A stretch of DNA of 64,000 nt, taken from positions 62,001-126,000 of the forward strand of contig NZ_JAMHJQ010000001.1 in the NCBI RefSeq assembly GCF_023534745.1. Direction: 5' to 3'. Shown one piece after another: positions 33,941 to 42,234 of this stretch. The notes beneath the pieces were generated by a model that was not told where the DNA came from, did not search any database, and saw only the letters and a program-made list of their open reading frames with translations. How positions within the stretch are numbered: position 1 is the stretch's first letter; each line of letters opens with the position of its first letter. Origin of the DNA: Streptomyces sp. 35G-GA-8. GTDB taxonomy: Bacteria; Actinomycetota; Actinomycetes; Streptomycetales; Streptomycetaceae. The position numbers and the translations under genes are program-made.

Positions 33941-34798
33941 ATGAAGACTCGCCGCATCGGAACCGTCGAGGTCAGTGCGATCGGTCTGGGCGGTATGCCG
34001 ATGTCGATCGAGGGACGGCCCGACGAGGCCCGCTCCATCGCCACCATCCACGCGGCACTGGACGCCGGGGTGACACTGATCGACACGGCGGACGCCTACC
34101 ACCGGGACGCCGACGACGTCGGCCACAACGAGTCCCTGATCGCCAAGGCACTGGCCTCCCACAGCCGGGGGGCCGACGTACTGGTGGCGACCAAGGGCGG
34201 CCATCTGCGTCCCGGCGACGGCTCCTGGACGCTGGACGGCTCCCCCGAGCACCTCAAGCGCGCCTGTGAGGCGTCGCTCGGCCGGCTCGGTGTGGAGGCG
34301 ATCGGGCTCTACCAGTTCCACCGTCCCGACCCGAAGGTTCCCTACGAGGAGTCCGTCGGCGCGCTGCGTGATCTGCTCGATGAGGGCAAGATCGTGCAGG
34401 CCGGTATCTCCAACGCCGACCCGGATCAGATCCGGTCGGCCAATGAGGTTCTCGGCGGCCGGCTGGCCTCGGTGCAGAACCAGTTCTCACCCGCCTTCCG
34501 CTCCAGCGAGCCCGAGCTCGAACTCTGCGCGGAACTGGGCATCGCGTTCCTGCCGTGGAGTCCGTTCGGCGGAATCAAGAACGCGGGTGAACTCGGCTCC
34601 TCGCACGCGCCGTTCGCCCGGATCGCGGAGGCTCACGGCGTGAGCCCCCAGCGGGTGTGCCTGGCCTGGATGCTGGCCAAGTCGCCCACGGTGCTGCCGA
34701 TCCCGGGCTCCAGCCGTCCGGAGACCATCACCGACTCGGTCGGGGCGGCCGACCTCGTACTGACTGCCGCCGAGGTGGCGGAGCTGGACGCGGCCTGA
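33941..34798 (+). CDS. Aldo/keto reductase
   Basis: 285 residues from the ATG at 33941 behind AGGAAGGG. The (beta/alpha)8 AKR signature is complete: GVTLIDTADAYHRD gives the catalytic Asp and Tyr, LVATKGGHLR the Lys, GLYQFHRPDPKVPYEESVGAL the His and substrate loop, and PIPGSSRPETITDSV the NADP(H)-binding end. Relatives reduce aldehydes, sugars or drug-like ketones. A LysR regulator is divergent. A hairpin terminator follows. Confidence 0.92.
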   Translation: MKTRRIGTVEVSAIGLGGMPMSIEGRPDEARSIATIHAALDAGVTLIDTADAYHRDADDVGHNESLIAKALASHSRGADVLVATKGGHLRPGDGSWTLDGSPEHLKRACEASLGRLGVEAIGLYQFHRPDPKVPYEESVGALRDLLDEGKIVQAGISNADPDQIRSANEVLGGRLASVQNQFSPAFRSSEPELELCAELGIAFLPWSPFGGIKNAGELGSSHAPFARIAEAHGVSPQRVCLAWMLAKSPTVLPIPGSSRPETITDSVGAADLVLTAAEVAELDAA

Positions 34799-34835
34799 CG
34801 ACACCCGCGTCAGGATCTACGGAACCCACGCACCA

Positions 34836-34869
34836 CCGACCCGCCCGGGCGATCGCCGAGGCGGGTCGG
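34836..34869 (+). terminator. Hairpin after the aldo/keto reductase gene
   Basis: CCGACCCGCC (34836-34845) pairs perfectly with GGCGGGTCGG (34860-34869), loop of 14 bases, 38 bases after the stop codon. Confidence 0.7.
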
Positions 34870-34885
34870 CCGTATGCCCGGACGG

Positions 34886-34964
34886 AATGCGCGGGAACCG
34901 GGATGCGCGAAGACCGGAATACGCGAGGACCGGATGCGCGAAGACCGGAATGCGCGAGGACCGG
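34886..34964. repeat. 15-16 bp tandem array (about five units)
   Basis: Units based on ATGCGCGAAGACCGGA start at 34903, 34919, 34934 and 34950, with a diverged unit at 34886. Two variants alternate: GAAGACCGGA (16 bp) and GAGGACCGG (15 bp). The array lies between the aldo/keto reductase terminator and the LacI-type operator of the next gene. Confidence 0.85.
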
Positions 34965-35045
34965 CACCAACTCCCGTATCACAGAGGGCCCTTCCGACCC
35001 ATTGACCCCCTGTAACAGGTGAACCTACGCTGTGCGACGTACTCC

Positions 35046-35059
35046 AGAAAGCGCTTTCT
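35046..35059. promoter_or_regulatory. LacI-type operator AGAAAGCGCTTTCT before the ThuA/sugar-dehydrogenase gene
   Basis: A perfect 14-bp palindrome centred on CG, 36 bases before the start at 35096. The identical 14 bases lie between the LacI-family gene and the ABC transporter at 43195-43208. The central-CG palindrome is what LacI-family proteins bind. The stretch before it (CTGTAACAGG) may contribute to the promoter. Confidence 0.8.
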
Positions 35060-35095
35060 AACCCGCAGCTCGGCTCACCAGCACCGGGAGCGCCC

Positions 35096-38000
35096 ATGAG
35101 AACGTCATCCGTCAGACCCCCGTCCCCATCCCCATCCCCATCACCGTCCCTGTTCCACTCCCCCTTCTCTCCCTTCCTTGTCATCGGCGCGCTACTGGCG
35201 CTCGTCCTCGGCCTCGGGATGGCCGCGCCACCCCGCGCCGACGCGGCTCCGTTCCGCGTTCTGGTCTTCTCCAAGACCACCAACTCCGTGCATGACTCGA
35301 TCCCGACCGGCATCAGGACGATCGAGCAGCTCGGCAGCGAGAACGGGTTCGAGGTGGAGGCCACCGACGACGCCGCGGCCTTCACCACGGACAATCTCGC
35401 CCGCTTCCAGGCGATCGTCTTCAACAACACCAACTCCACCCCGGAGAGCGGCGATCTGCTCGACGCCGACCAGCGCTCCGCCCTCCAGGGCTTCGTGCGA
35501 GCGGGCGGCGGCTGGGTCGGTCTGCACTCCGCGTCCGCCAGTGAGCGCGACTGGGACTGGTACGAGGGGCTGGTCGGCGCGATCTTCGACAAGCACCCCG
35601 CCATCCAGACCGGCCGGGTGAAGATGCTGGACCAGACCCACCCCTCCACCCAGGGCCTTCCTCAGCTCTGGGAACACACGGAGGAGTGGTACAACTGGCG
35701 CACCAACCCGACCGGCAAGGTGCACACGCTCGCCCAGGTCAAGGTGAACGACGGCGTCGAAGGGCTGGACGAGGGCGTCGACCAGCCGTGGTCGTGGTGC
35801 CAGAACTACGACGGCGGACGCTCCTGGTACACCGCCGGCGGACACAGTTCGTCCACCTTCGAGGAGGACGCGTTCCGCAAGCATCTGCTGGGCGGGATCC
35901 AGTGGGCCGCGGGCAACAAGCCCGGCGACTGCACCGCCACCAAGACGGGCGCCTTCCAGCGCACCGCGCTGGCCACCAGCGATCTCGCCGACCCCTTCGA
36001 GCTGGCCGTCGCCCCGGACCGCAGGGTCTTCTTCATCCAGCGCACCGGCAAGCTGAAGGTGATCGACCAGACCACGCTCCAGGTCTCGACCGCGCTGGAC
36101 TTCGCCTACACCCCGGAGATGACGAGCCAGTCCGACGGGCTTCTCGGGCTGGCGCTCGACCCGGATTTCGCGGCGAACAACTGGCTCTATCTGCTCCACT
36201 CCGACAAGACCGAGAAACGGCTCAATCTGTCGCGCTTCACGGTCACCGGGAACACCATCGATCCCGCCTCCGAGAAACGGCTGTTGACCGTTCCGACGCT
36301 ACGCGGTGAGGGTCGGGCCAATTCCCATATGGCCGGTTCGATCGCCTTCGACAAGAACGGCGATCTGTATGTCGCGACCGGCGACAACACCGATCCGTTC
36401 GCCTCCGACGGCTTCTCCCCGATCGATGAGCGCGAGGGCCGCCGCGCCTGGGACGCCCAGGGCACGTCCGGGAACACGAACGATCTGCGCGGCAAGATCC
36501 TGCGGATCACCCCGGAGGACGACGGCACCTACTCGATCCCGGAGGGGAATCTCTTCGCCCCGGGTACGGAGAAGACCCGTCCCGAGGTCTACGCGATGGG
36601 CATGCGCAATCCGTTCCGTATCACCACCGACCCGCTGAGCGGGGCCGTGCTGATGGGGGACTACGGGCCGGACGCGCGGGAGGCCGTGGCCGACCGGGGA
36701 CCCGAGGGCACGGTCGAGTACAACAGGATCACCGAGGCGGGGAATTACGGCTGGCCGTACTGCACCGGCAACAACACCCCGTTCAACGACTACGACTTCG
36801 CGACCGGAACCTCGGGGGCGAAGTTCGACTGCGCCAAGCTGGTCAACGACTCGCCGAACAACACCGGTCTGCGGGAGCTGCCCGCGGCCAAGCCGGCGAC
36901 GGTCTGGTACGCGTACTCCGCCTCCTCCGAATTCCCCGAACTCGGCACAGGCGGCGGCGGACCGATGAGCGGTCCCGTCTACGACTACGACCCCGCGAAC
37001 ACCTATCCGTCGAAGTTCCCGGAGTACTTCGAGGGCAAATGGCTCAACTATGAGCTGACCAGGACCTGGTTCAAGGCCTTCTCGTTCCAGCGGGAGGACC
37101 AGACCTTCACCGACCCGCGCTTCGATCCGGTGAAGGCGGGTGATCTCCACTCCATCAACGGCGTCTTCGGCGATCTGAAGTGGAACCAGCCCTTCGACGC
37201 CGACTTCGGACCCGACGGAGCGCTGTACGTCATCGACTTCGGGCTCGGCAGCGGTACGGGCCGGGGCGGCAGCAACGAGGGCTCGGGCATCTACCGTATC
37301 GACTATGTCGCCGACGGCCGACTGCCCGACGCCAAGGCCACGGCGACCCCGGACAGCGGCCCCGGACCGTTGAAGGTGACCTTCTCCAGCGAGGGTTCTG
37401 GGCTGCCGGGCGGCAAGCCGGTGACCTACGCGTGGGACTTCGACGGCGACGGGACCACCGACTCCACCGAGCCGAATCCGTCCCATGTCTACCAGGACAA
37501 GGGCCGGTTCACCGCGCGCCTGACCGTCACCGGGCCCGACGGGCTCACCGCACTCTCCGTCCAGGAGATCACCGTCGGCAACACCAGACCGGTCGTCACC
37601 ATCCAACAGCCCCCGAACGGCGGGATGTTCAGCTTCGGCGACACCATCCCGTTCACCGTGAAGGTGACGGACCGGGAGGACGGAAAGACGGGGCCCGGCG
37701 GCCGGATCGACTGCTCGCGGGTGGTCGTACAGTCCCAGCTAGGCCATGACAGCCATCTGCATCCGCTGGACAACTACACCGGTTGCACAGGGGAGATCGT
37801 CACCGACGCCGGGGACAGCCATGGCCCCGGGCAGAACCTGTACTACGGCATCACCGCGCAGTACGAGGACAAGGGCGCCGAGGGCGTACCCGCGCTGACG
37901 GGCTCGACATCGCTGACGCTCCGTACGACCTTCCGGGAGGCGGAGCACCGTACCGCGACCGGAGGCGCGCACGAGGGCACGGTGATCGCCGACCGCGCCG

Positions 38001-38617
38001 ACTCCTCGGGCGGCAAGCGGGTGACCGAGATCGAGGACGGTGACTGGATCTCCTTCGACCCGGTGAATCTCAAGGGCATCCAGTCGGTGACGGTCGGCGC
38101 CTCGTCGGGCGGTCTCGGCGGTGACATCGAGTTCCGCGACGGCTCACCGACCGGACCGCTGCTGGGGAAGGTGACCATCCCCAACACCGGCGGCTTCGGC
38201 AATCTGGTCTCCCCCACGGTCAAGCTGAAGAACCCCGGCGGCTCGGTGAAGCTGTACGCCGTCTTCACCAACCCGGACTGGTCGGCGGAGAAACCGGATC
38301 TGTTCGCGGTCGACTGGCTGCACTTCAACGGCCCCGGGGTGGAGAAGAAACCGGCCACGAAGGTGTCACTCAAGGCGACACCCGCCGAGGGAAACACACC
38401 GTTGGCCGTCCAGCTCACCAGCACCGTGAAGCCGGCGGCCGGGCGCACCATCGCCTCGTACCACTGGGACTTCGGTGACAACACCAAGGTCACGGGTACG
38501 GAAGGGCCGAGCGCGGCCCACACCTACACACGGCCGGGCGCGTACACGGCGCATCTGACCGTCACCGACGACAAGGGCGACACAACGACCGGCGCGGTCC
38601 CGATCCAGGTACGTTGA
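35096..38617 (+). CDS. Giant secreted ThuA - sugar dehydrogenase propeller - PKD - CBM6 - PKD protein
   Basis: 1,173 residues. A Sec signal ends near ADA (residue ~50). Residues 52-275 are a ThuA (trehalose-utilisation, glutamine-amidotransferase-like) domain: RVLVFSKTTNSVHDSIPTGI, AIVFNNTNS, GGGWVGLHSAS. Residues ~288-742 are a PQQ-dependent sugar-dehydrogenase-like propeller (DPFELAVAPDRRVFFIQRTG, NDLRGKILRI, YAMGMRNPFRI). Residues 743-830 form a PKD domain (YAWDFDGDG), 945-1081 a CBM6-like domain (TFREAEHRTATGG...DWLHF), and 1088-1173 a second PKD domain. It is probably exported to bind and oxidise extracellular sugars; PQQ dependence is not certain. The sugar isomerase gene follows 17 bases later. 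A LacI-type operator precedes it. Confidence 0.9.
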   Translation: MRTSSVRPPSPSPSPSPSLFHSPFSPFLVIGALLALVLGLGMAAPPRADAAPFRVLVFSKTTNSVHDSIPTGIRTIEQLGSENGFEVEATDDAAAFTTDNLARFQAIVFNNTNSTPESGDLLDADQRSALQGFVRAGGGWVGLHSASASERDWDWYEGLVGAIFDKHPAIQTGRVKMLDQTHPSTQGLPQLWEHTEEWYNWRTNPTGKVHTLAQVKVNDGVEGLDEGVDQPWSWCQNYDGGRSWYTAGGHSSSTFEEDAFRKHLLGGIQWAAGNKPGDCTATKTGAFQRTALATSDLADPFELAVAPDRRVFFIQRTGKLKVIDQTTLQVSTALDFAYTPEMTSQSDGLLGLALDPDFAANNWLYLLHSDKTEKRLNLSRFTVTGNTIDPASEKRLLTVPTLRGEGRANSHMAGSIAFDKNGDLYVATGDNTDPFASDGFSPIDEREGRRAWDAQGTSGNTNDLRGKILRITPEDDGTYSIPEGNLFAPGTEKTRPEVYAMGMRNPFRITTDPLSGAVLMGDYGPDAREAVADRGPEGTVEYNRITEAGNYGWPYCTGNNTPFNDYDFATGTSGAKFDCAKLVNDSPNNTGLRELPAAKPATVWYAYSASSEFPELGTGGGGPMSGPVYDYDPANTYPSKFPEYFEGKWLNYELTRTWFKAFSFQREDQTFTDPRFDPVKAGDLHSINGVFGDLKWNQPFDADFGPDGALYVIDFGLGSGTGRGGSNEGSGIYRIDYVADGRLPDAKATATPDSGPGPLKVTFSSEGSGLPGGKPVTYAWDFDGDGTTDSTEPNPSHVYQDKGRFTARLTVTGPDGLTALSVQEITVGNTRPVVTIQQPPNGGMFSFGDTIPFTVKVTDREDGKTGPGGRIDCSRVVVQSQLGHDSHLHPLDNYTGCTGEIVTDAGDSHGPGQNLYYGITAQYEDKGAEGVPALTGSTSLTLRTTFREAEHRTATGGAHEGTVIADRADSSGGKRVTEIEDGDWISFDPVNLKGIQSVTVGASSGGLGGDIEFRDGSPTGPLLGKVTIPNTGGFGNLVSPTVKLKNPGGSVKLYAVFTNPDWSAEKPDLFAVDWLHFNGPGVEKKPATKVSLKATPAEGNTPLAVQLTSTVKPAAGRTIASYHWDFGDNTKVTGTEGPSAAHTYTRPGAYTAHLTVTDDKGDTTTGAVPIQVR

Positions 38618-38634
38618 GAGGAGAGAGAACGACG

Positions 38635-39519
38635 ATGAACGGCACCCGAAGAGCGTTCCTCGGCACGGCGGGCGCGGCCGTCGGCCTGGCGGCGCTGGGC
38701 ATGAGCACCCCCGCGGCGGCGGCCACCCACCACACCGCCCCCCACACCGACAGCGGTCGCCGGCGGCGGCGCATCCCGCCGTCCGGGATCGGTATGCACC
38801 TCTATACGATGCGCACCCCGCTCGCGACGGATTTCCGCGGGACGCTGGAGCGCCTGGCGGAGATCGGATACGCGACGGTCGGTGTCAGCGGCCGACACGG
38901 TCACAGCGCCGCCGAGATCCGGCGGATGCTGGACGCCACCCGGCTCAAGGCGGTCCTGGAACATGTCGCCTACACCACGGTCACCGGCAGCGGTCTGCCG
39001 CAGGCGATCGAGGACGTCCGTACGCTGGGCGGCTCCTGGGTGGTCGTGCCGAGCCTGCCCGCGGGAATGCACTCCCCGGCCGGATACCGGGAGGCGGCAC
39101 GGCAGTTCAACGCCGCCGGGCGGATCGCCAGGGAGTCCGGGCTCAAGGTGCTCTTCCACAATCACGACGGCGATCACAACGTCGTCGACGGCGAGAGCCT
39201 GTACGGAATCCTGCTCAAGGAGACCGATCCGGAGCTGGTGGGCTTCGAGCTGGACGTGTACTGGGCGGCGAAGGGCGGCGACGACCCGCGTCGGCTGTTC
39301 GTGACGGACCGTCGGCGGTTCCCCGCGCTGCATGTGAAGGACATGGCCGCCAACGGCGGCTTCGAGGACGTCGGCTCGGGCGTCCTGGACTTCGCGGCGA
39401 TGTTCGACACGGCGCGCAGCGGGGGCGTACGGCAGTGGCTGGTGGAGCACGACGCGCCGGCCGATCCGTTCGCGAGCGCGCTGACCAGCTATCGCTATCT
39501 GTCGGCGCTGCGGTACTGA
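38635..39519 (+). CDS. Tat-exported sugar phosphate isomerase/epimerase-like TIM barrel
   Basis: 294 residues from the ATG at 38635, behind GAGAGGAGAGAG. A Tat-like leader (TRRAFLGTAGAAVGLAALG) precedes an xylose-isomerase-like TIM barrel: SGIGMHLYTMRTPLATDFRG, RLAEIGYATVGVSG, GLKVLFHNHDGDHNV (metal-binding His/Asp region), LVGFELDVYWAAKGG and FPALHVKDMA. Such isomerases accompany ThuA/ThuB-type 3-keto-sugar pathways. It is co-transcribed with the giant ThuA/dehydrogenase gene (17-base gap). I infer that the two convert an oxidised sugar outside the cell. Confidence 0.87.
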   Translation: MNGTRRAFLGTAGAAVGLAALGMSTPAAAATHHTAPHTDSGRRRRRIPPSGIGMHLYTMRTPLATDFRGTLERLAEIGYATVGVSGRHGHSAAEIRRMLDATRLKAVLEHVAYTTVTGSGLPQAIEDVRTLGGSWVVVPSLPAGMHSPAGYREAARQFNAAGRIARESGLKVLFHNHDGDHNVVDGESLYGILLKETDPELVGFELDVYWAAKGGDDPRRLFVTDRRRFPALHVKDMAANGGFEDVGSGVLDFAAMFDTARSGGVRQWLVEHDAPADPFASALTSYRYLSALRY

Positions 39520-39561
39520 ACGTACCGAACGTACTGAGCGACGGCGTACGTCGACCGTAGT

Positions 39562-39595
39562 GGCTCCCGGCCTCCGTCACTGGCGGCCGGGAGCC
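39562..39595. terminator. Bidirectional terminator hairpin
   Basis: GGCTCCCGGCC (39562-39572) and GGCCGGGAGCC (39585-39595) are perfect 11-bp complements with a 12-base loop. It lies between the convergent isomerase and GNAT genes; the GNAT stop codon (39577) is in its loop. Confidence 0.8.
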
Positions 39596-40149
39596 TCCCG
39601 ACGTTCCTCGGTCCCGTTCGCGGAAGCGGCCGGCAGCTCCTTGTAGAAGAAGGTGGTCGGGCGGAGCGTCCCTGCCGGGTCCGCCGCGTGCCCGGGGACC
39701 ACCCCGATCGCGGTCCAGCCCGCGGAGTGGTACAGCGTCTCGGCGGGGCTGCCCGTCTCGGTGTCGAGCAGCAGCAGCGTCACTCCGGACTCGGCCGCCG
39801 CCCGCTCCCCCGCGCTGAGCAGCGCCCGGCCGAGACCCTTGCCGCGGGCGTCGCGATGGACCATCAGTTTCACGATGTCGGCGCGATGGCGGGCGTTGGG
39901 CTTGTCCGCGAACACCACGCCGACCGTCCCCGTGATGCGCCCGCCGTCCCTGGCGACCCGTATGGAGAGCCGTCCCGCCCGGACGGCCGGGATCCGCTCC
40001 CGCCACCAGGCCGCCGCGGTCGCCGGGTCGAGGGGCGCGAGAAACCCGATCGAGGCGCCCCCGAGGACGGTGTCGATCAGCAGCTCCGCGAGATCGTCCA
40101 GGGCGTCGAGCAGTTCGTCGGCGGACAGCGGCACCACGTCGGGGCTCAT
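39577..40149 (-). CDS. GNAT-family N-acetyltransferase
   Basis: 190 residues. The GNAT core is evident: GRITGTVGVVFADKPNARHR is strand beta4, ADIVKLMVHRDARGKGLGRALL is motif A with the acetyl-CoA pyrophosphate loop (RGKGLG), and LLLLDTETGSPAETLYHSAGW is motif B with the TLYHSAGW end. The acceptor is unknown; antibiotic and small-amine acetylation are common in this group. A hydrophilic Glu/Arg tail ends the protein. It shares the intergenic space with the ABC transporter end. Confidence 0.9.
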   Translation of the reverse strand: MSPDVVPLSADELLDALDDLAELLIDTVLGGASIGFLAPLDPATAAAWWRERIPAVRAGRLSIRVARDGGRITGTVGVVFADKPNARHRADIVKLMVHRDARGKGLGRALLSAGERAAAESGVTLLLLDTETGSPAETLYHSAGWTAIGVVPGHAADPAGTLRPTTFFYKELPAASANGTEERREAPGRQ

Positions 40150-40233
40150 GTGCGGATCACCACGACCGCGTCCCCGGGATCACTCTCTCTCACCCGGGAA
40201 ACGGTATCCCAGATCCGGGACACACCGCCTCGG

Positions 40234-40305
40234 TCACCCAGGTCGCCCAGGTCATCCAGTTCGCCCAGGTCATCCAGGTCACCTCGGTCACCCAGGTCAC
40301 CTCGC
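40234..40305. repeat. 9-bp tandem array, eight units
   Basis: Eight consecutive 9-bp units starting TCAC/TCGC/TCAT and ending CAGG or similar (TCACCCAGG at 40234 and 40288, TCGCCCAGG at 40243 and 40261, TCATCCAGG at 40270). It occupies most of the gap between the GNAT start and the end of the ABC ATPase gene, so it may affect the GNAT promoter. Confidence 0.88.
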
Positions 40306-40325
40306 GGTCAGCTCCGCCGCCTCGG

Positions 40326-41186
40326 TCAGTCCTGCGCCGAGGCCGCCCCCAGCAGCCCCCGGATATGTCCGGTCGCCTCCCGGAACTCGGGCCGGCCGAG
40401 CGTCTCCGTATAGTCGCGCTCCGGCTCCAGACCCACGTCGATGATCTCGGTGATCGTGCCGGGGCGCGGACTCATCACCACCACACGGTCGGCCAGATAG
40501 ACAGCCTCCGAGATCGAGTGGGTGACCAGCAGCACGGTGGTGCCCGTCTCCCGCCAGATGCGGTTCAGCTCCATGTTCATCTGTTCGCGGGTGAGGGCGT
40601 CGAGCGCGCCGAACGGCTCGTCCATCAGCAGCACAGGCGGCTCGTGCAGCAACGCCCGGCACAGGGCGACCCGTTGCTGCATCCCGCCCGACAACTCATG
40701 CGGATAGGCGTCCTCGAAACCACTGAGACCGGTCATCTCGATCAGCTCGGCCGCGCGCCGGCGCGCCGGTTCCGCGGGCATCCGGCGCATCTCCGCCTGG
40801 AGGAGGATATTGCGCCGGGCGGTACGCCACTCCAGCAGCGCCGCACGCTGGAAGACGTAGCCGATGTCGTGCCGCGGTCCGTCGACCCGCTCGCCCTGGA
40901 GCCTGACGGCGCCCGAGGACGCCTTGAGGAGGCCCGCGACCAGCTTGAGGAGGGTCGACTTGCCGCACCCCGAGGGTCCGACGATGGCGACGAACTCCCC
41001 CATCGCGATATCGAGCGAGACCTCCTGGAGGGCCGTGACATCGCGCTTCTTCGTACGGAACCGGACGGCGACGTCCTCAAGGCCGACGGCCGCCGTCCTC
41101 CCTCCCGCAGCGCTCCGCTCTCCCGCCGAGGCGCCGCCCTTCGTGAGGTCCGGCTTCCGGAGCGTCGTATCCCTGGCCATCGTCAT
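40326..41186 (-). CDS. ABC transporter ATP-binding protein (SsuB/TauB/ThiZ type)
   Basis: 286 residues from the ATG at 41186, whose ATGA overlaps the stop of the binding-protein gene (coupling). Walker A is GPSGCGKSTL, the Q-loop GYVFQRAALLEWRTARRN, the signature LSGGMQQRVALCRALL, Walker B LLMDEPFGALD and the switch TVLLVTHSISEA. This is the nitrate/sulfonate/taurine/thiamine-precursor subgroup. With the binding protein and permease upstream it completes one importer. Confidence 0.93.
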   Translation of the reverse strand: MTMARDTTLRKPDLTKGGASAGERSAAGGRTAAVGLEDVAVRFRTKKRDVTALQEVSLDIAMGEFVAIVGPSGCGKSTLLKLVAGLLKASSGAVRLQGERVDGPRHDIGYVFQRAALLEWRTARRNILLQAEMRRMPAEPARRRAAELIEMTGLSGFEDAYPHELSGGMQQRVALCRALLHEPPVLLMDEPFGALDALTREQMNMELNRIWRETGTTVLLVTHSISEAVYLADRVVVMSPRPGTITEIIDVGLEPERDYTETLGRPEFREATGHIRGLLGAASAQD

Positions 41187-42202
41187 CCCTTCAGCGCCGT
41201 GCCGCTGTCCCAGTACTCCGCGACAGCCTTCGGGCTCTTCACCAGACCGGCCTCGGAGAAGACGTCGATGGTCTGCTGCCAGTCGCCCTCGGTGTTGACA
41301 CCAGGGGCCTTGCCGCGCGTCGCGTCGGTGTGCAGCAGTGTGACGGTCGTCTTGAACTGCTCCAACAGGACGTTCTCGGGAGGCAGTTGCTCCGAAGCAC
41401 CGTCCATCTCCGCCACAGCCGCCTCGGGCGCCTTCTCCGCCGCCGCCCAGGCCTCACTGACGGCCCGCACCATGCGTCCGGCCAGTTCGCTCCTGCCGGA
41501 GAGGACCTGGGGCCCCGCGATGAGACCGTTGGAGTAGAAGTTGAGTCCGTGCTCCGAGAAGCGCAGATACGACACGTCCTTCTTGGCCTTGTCCTGCATG
41601 GTCGGGCCCTGGTCACTGGCGTAACCGAGCAGCGCGTCCGTCTTGCCGGAGATCACCGCGGCGATCTTGCCCGCGGGGTCGGTGTTCTGGATCCGGACGT
41701 CCGACTCCTTGAGATCGTTCTTTTCGAGGAAGATCGGGAACGTCTTGGTGAGCGCGTCACCGGCCGTGCCAGCGATGGTCTTCCCCTTGAGATCGGCGGG
41801 GGTCGAGACGTTCTCGCTCGCGAAGAACTGCACCGAGGAGGGCGTGGTCTGGAGGAAGACACCGAGGCTCTTCACCTTCACGCCCTGGTCCACTCCGCTG
41901 AGTACGGCGGGGGTGTCGGCCCAGCCGAAGTCGGTCTGACCGGCGGCGGTCGCCTGGACCGTCTTCTGCGAGCCCTGGCCCGCCCGGATCGTCAGATCGA
42001 TGCCGTGCTTCTCGAAGATCTTCTGCTGCTTGCCGTAGTAGAACGGCGCGTGTTCGCCGTACGGATACCAGTTGAGGGTCAGCGTCACCTTGTCGAGCTT
42101 CTTGCCGGAGTCGCTGGTGGTGGTCCCCGAGCCGTCCTCGCCACAGGCCGTGGCGACCAGGAGCAGCGGTACGAGGCCGATCAGGAGTCTGCGCGCATGC
42201 AT
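41183..42202 (-). CDS. ABC substrate-binding lipoprotein (NMT1/THI5-like)
   Basis: 339 residues. The leader MHARRLLIGLVPLLLVATAC ends at a lipobox (ATAC), so the protein is a lipoprotein. The mature sequence starts with LTLNWYPYGEHAPFYYGKQQ, matching the NMT1/THI5-like (ThiY, SsuA, RibY) fold, then FEKHGIDLTIRAGQGSQKTV and LKGKTIAGTAGDAL. Known relatives bind thiamine pyrimidine precursors, riboflavin, sulfonates or nitrate. The WYPYGEHAPFYY start points to the pyrimidine/ThiY-like side. The gene is linked to its permease (32-base gap) and ATPase (ATGA overlap) and probably repressed by the LacI protein. Confidence 0.9.
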   Translation of the reverse strand: MHARRLLIGLVPLLLVATACGEDGSGTTTSDSGKKLDKVTLTLNWYPYGEHAPFYYGKQQKIFEKHGIDLTIRAGQGSQKTVQATAAGQTDFGWADTPAVLSGVDQGVKVKSLGVFLQTTPSSVQFFASENVSTPADLKGKTIAGTAGDALTKTFPIFLEKNDLKESDVRIQNTDPAGKIAAVISGKTDALLGYASDQGPTMQDKAKKDVSYLRFSEHGLNFYSNGLIAGPQVLSGRSELAGRMVRAVSEAWAAAEKAPEAAVAEMDGASEQLPPENVLLEQFKTTVTLLHTDATRGKAPGVNTEGDWQQTIDVFSEAGLVKSPKAVAEYWDSGTALKG

Positions 42203-42234
42203 GGCTGGCCCTTCCCCGAACGGGATCGAGTCGG

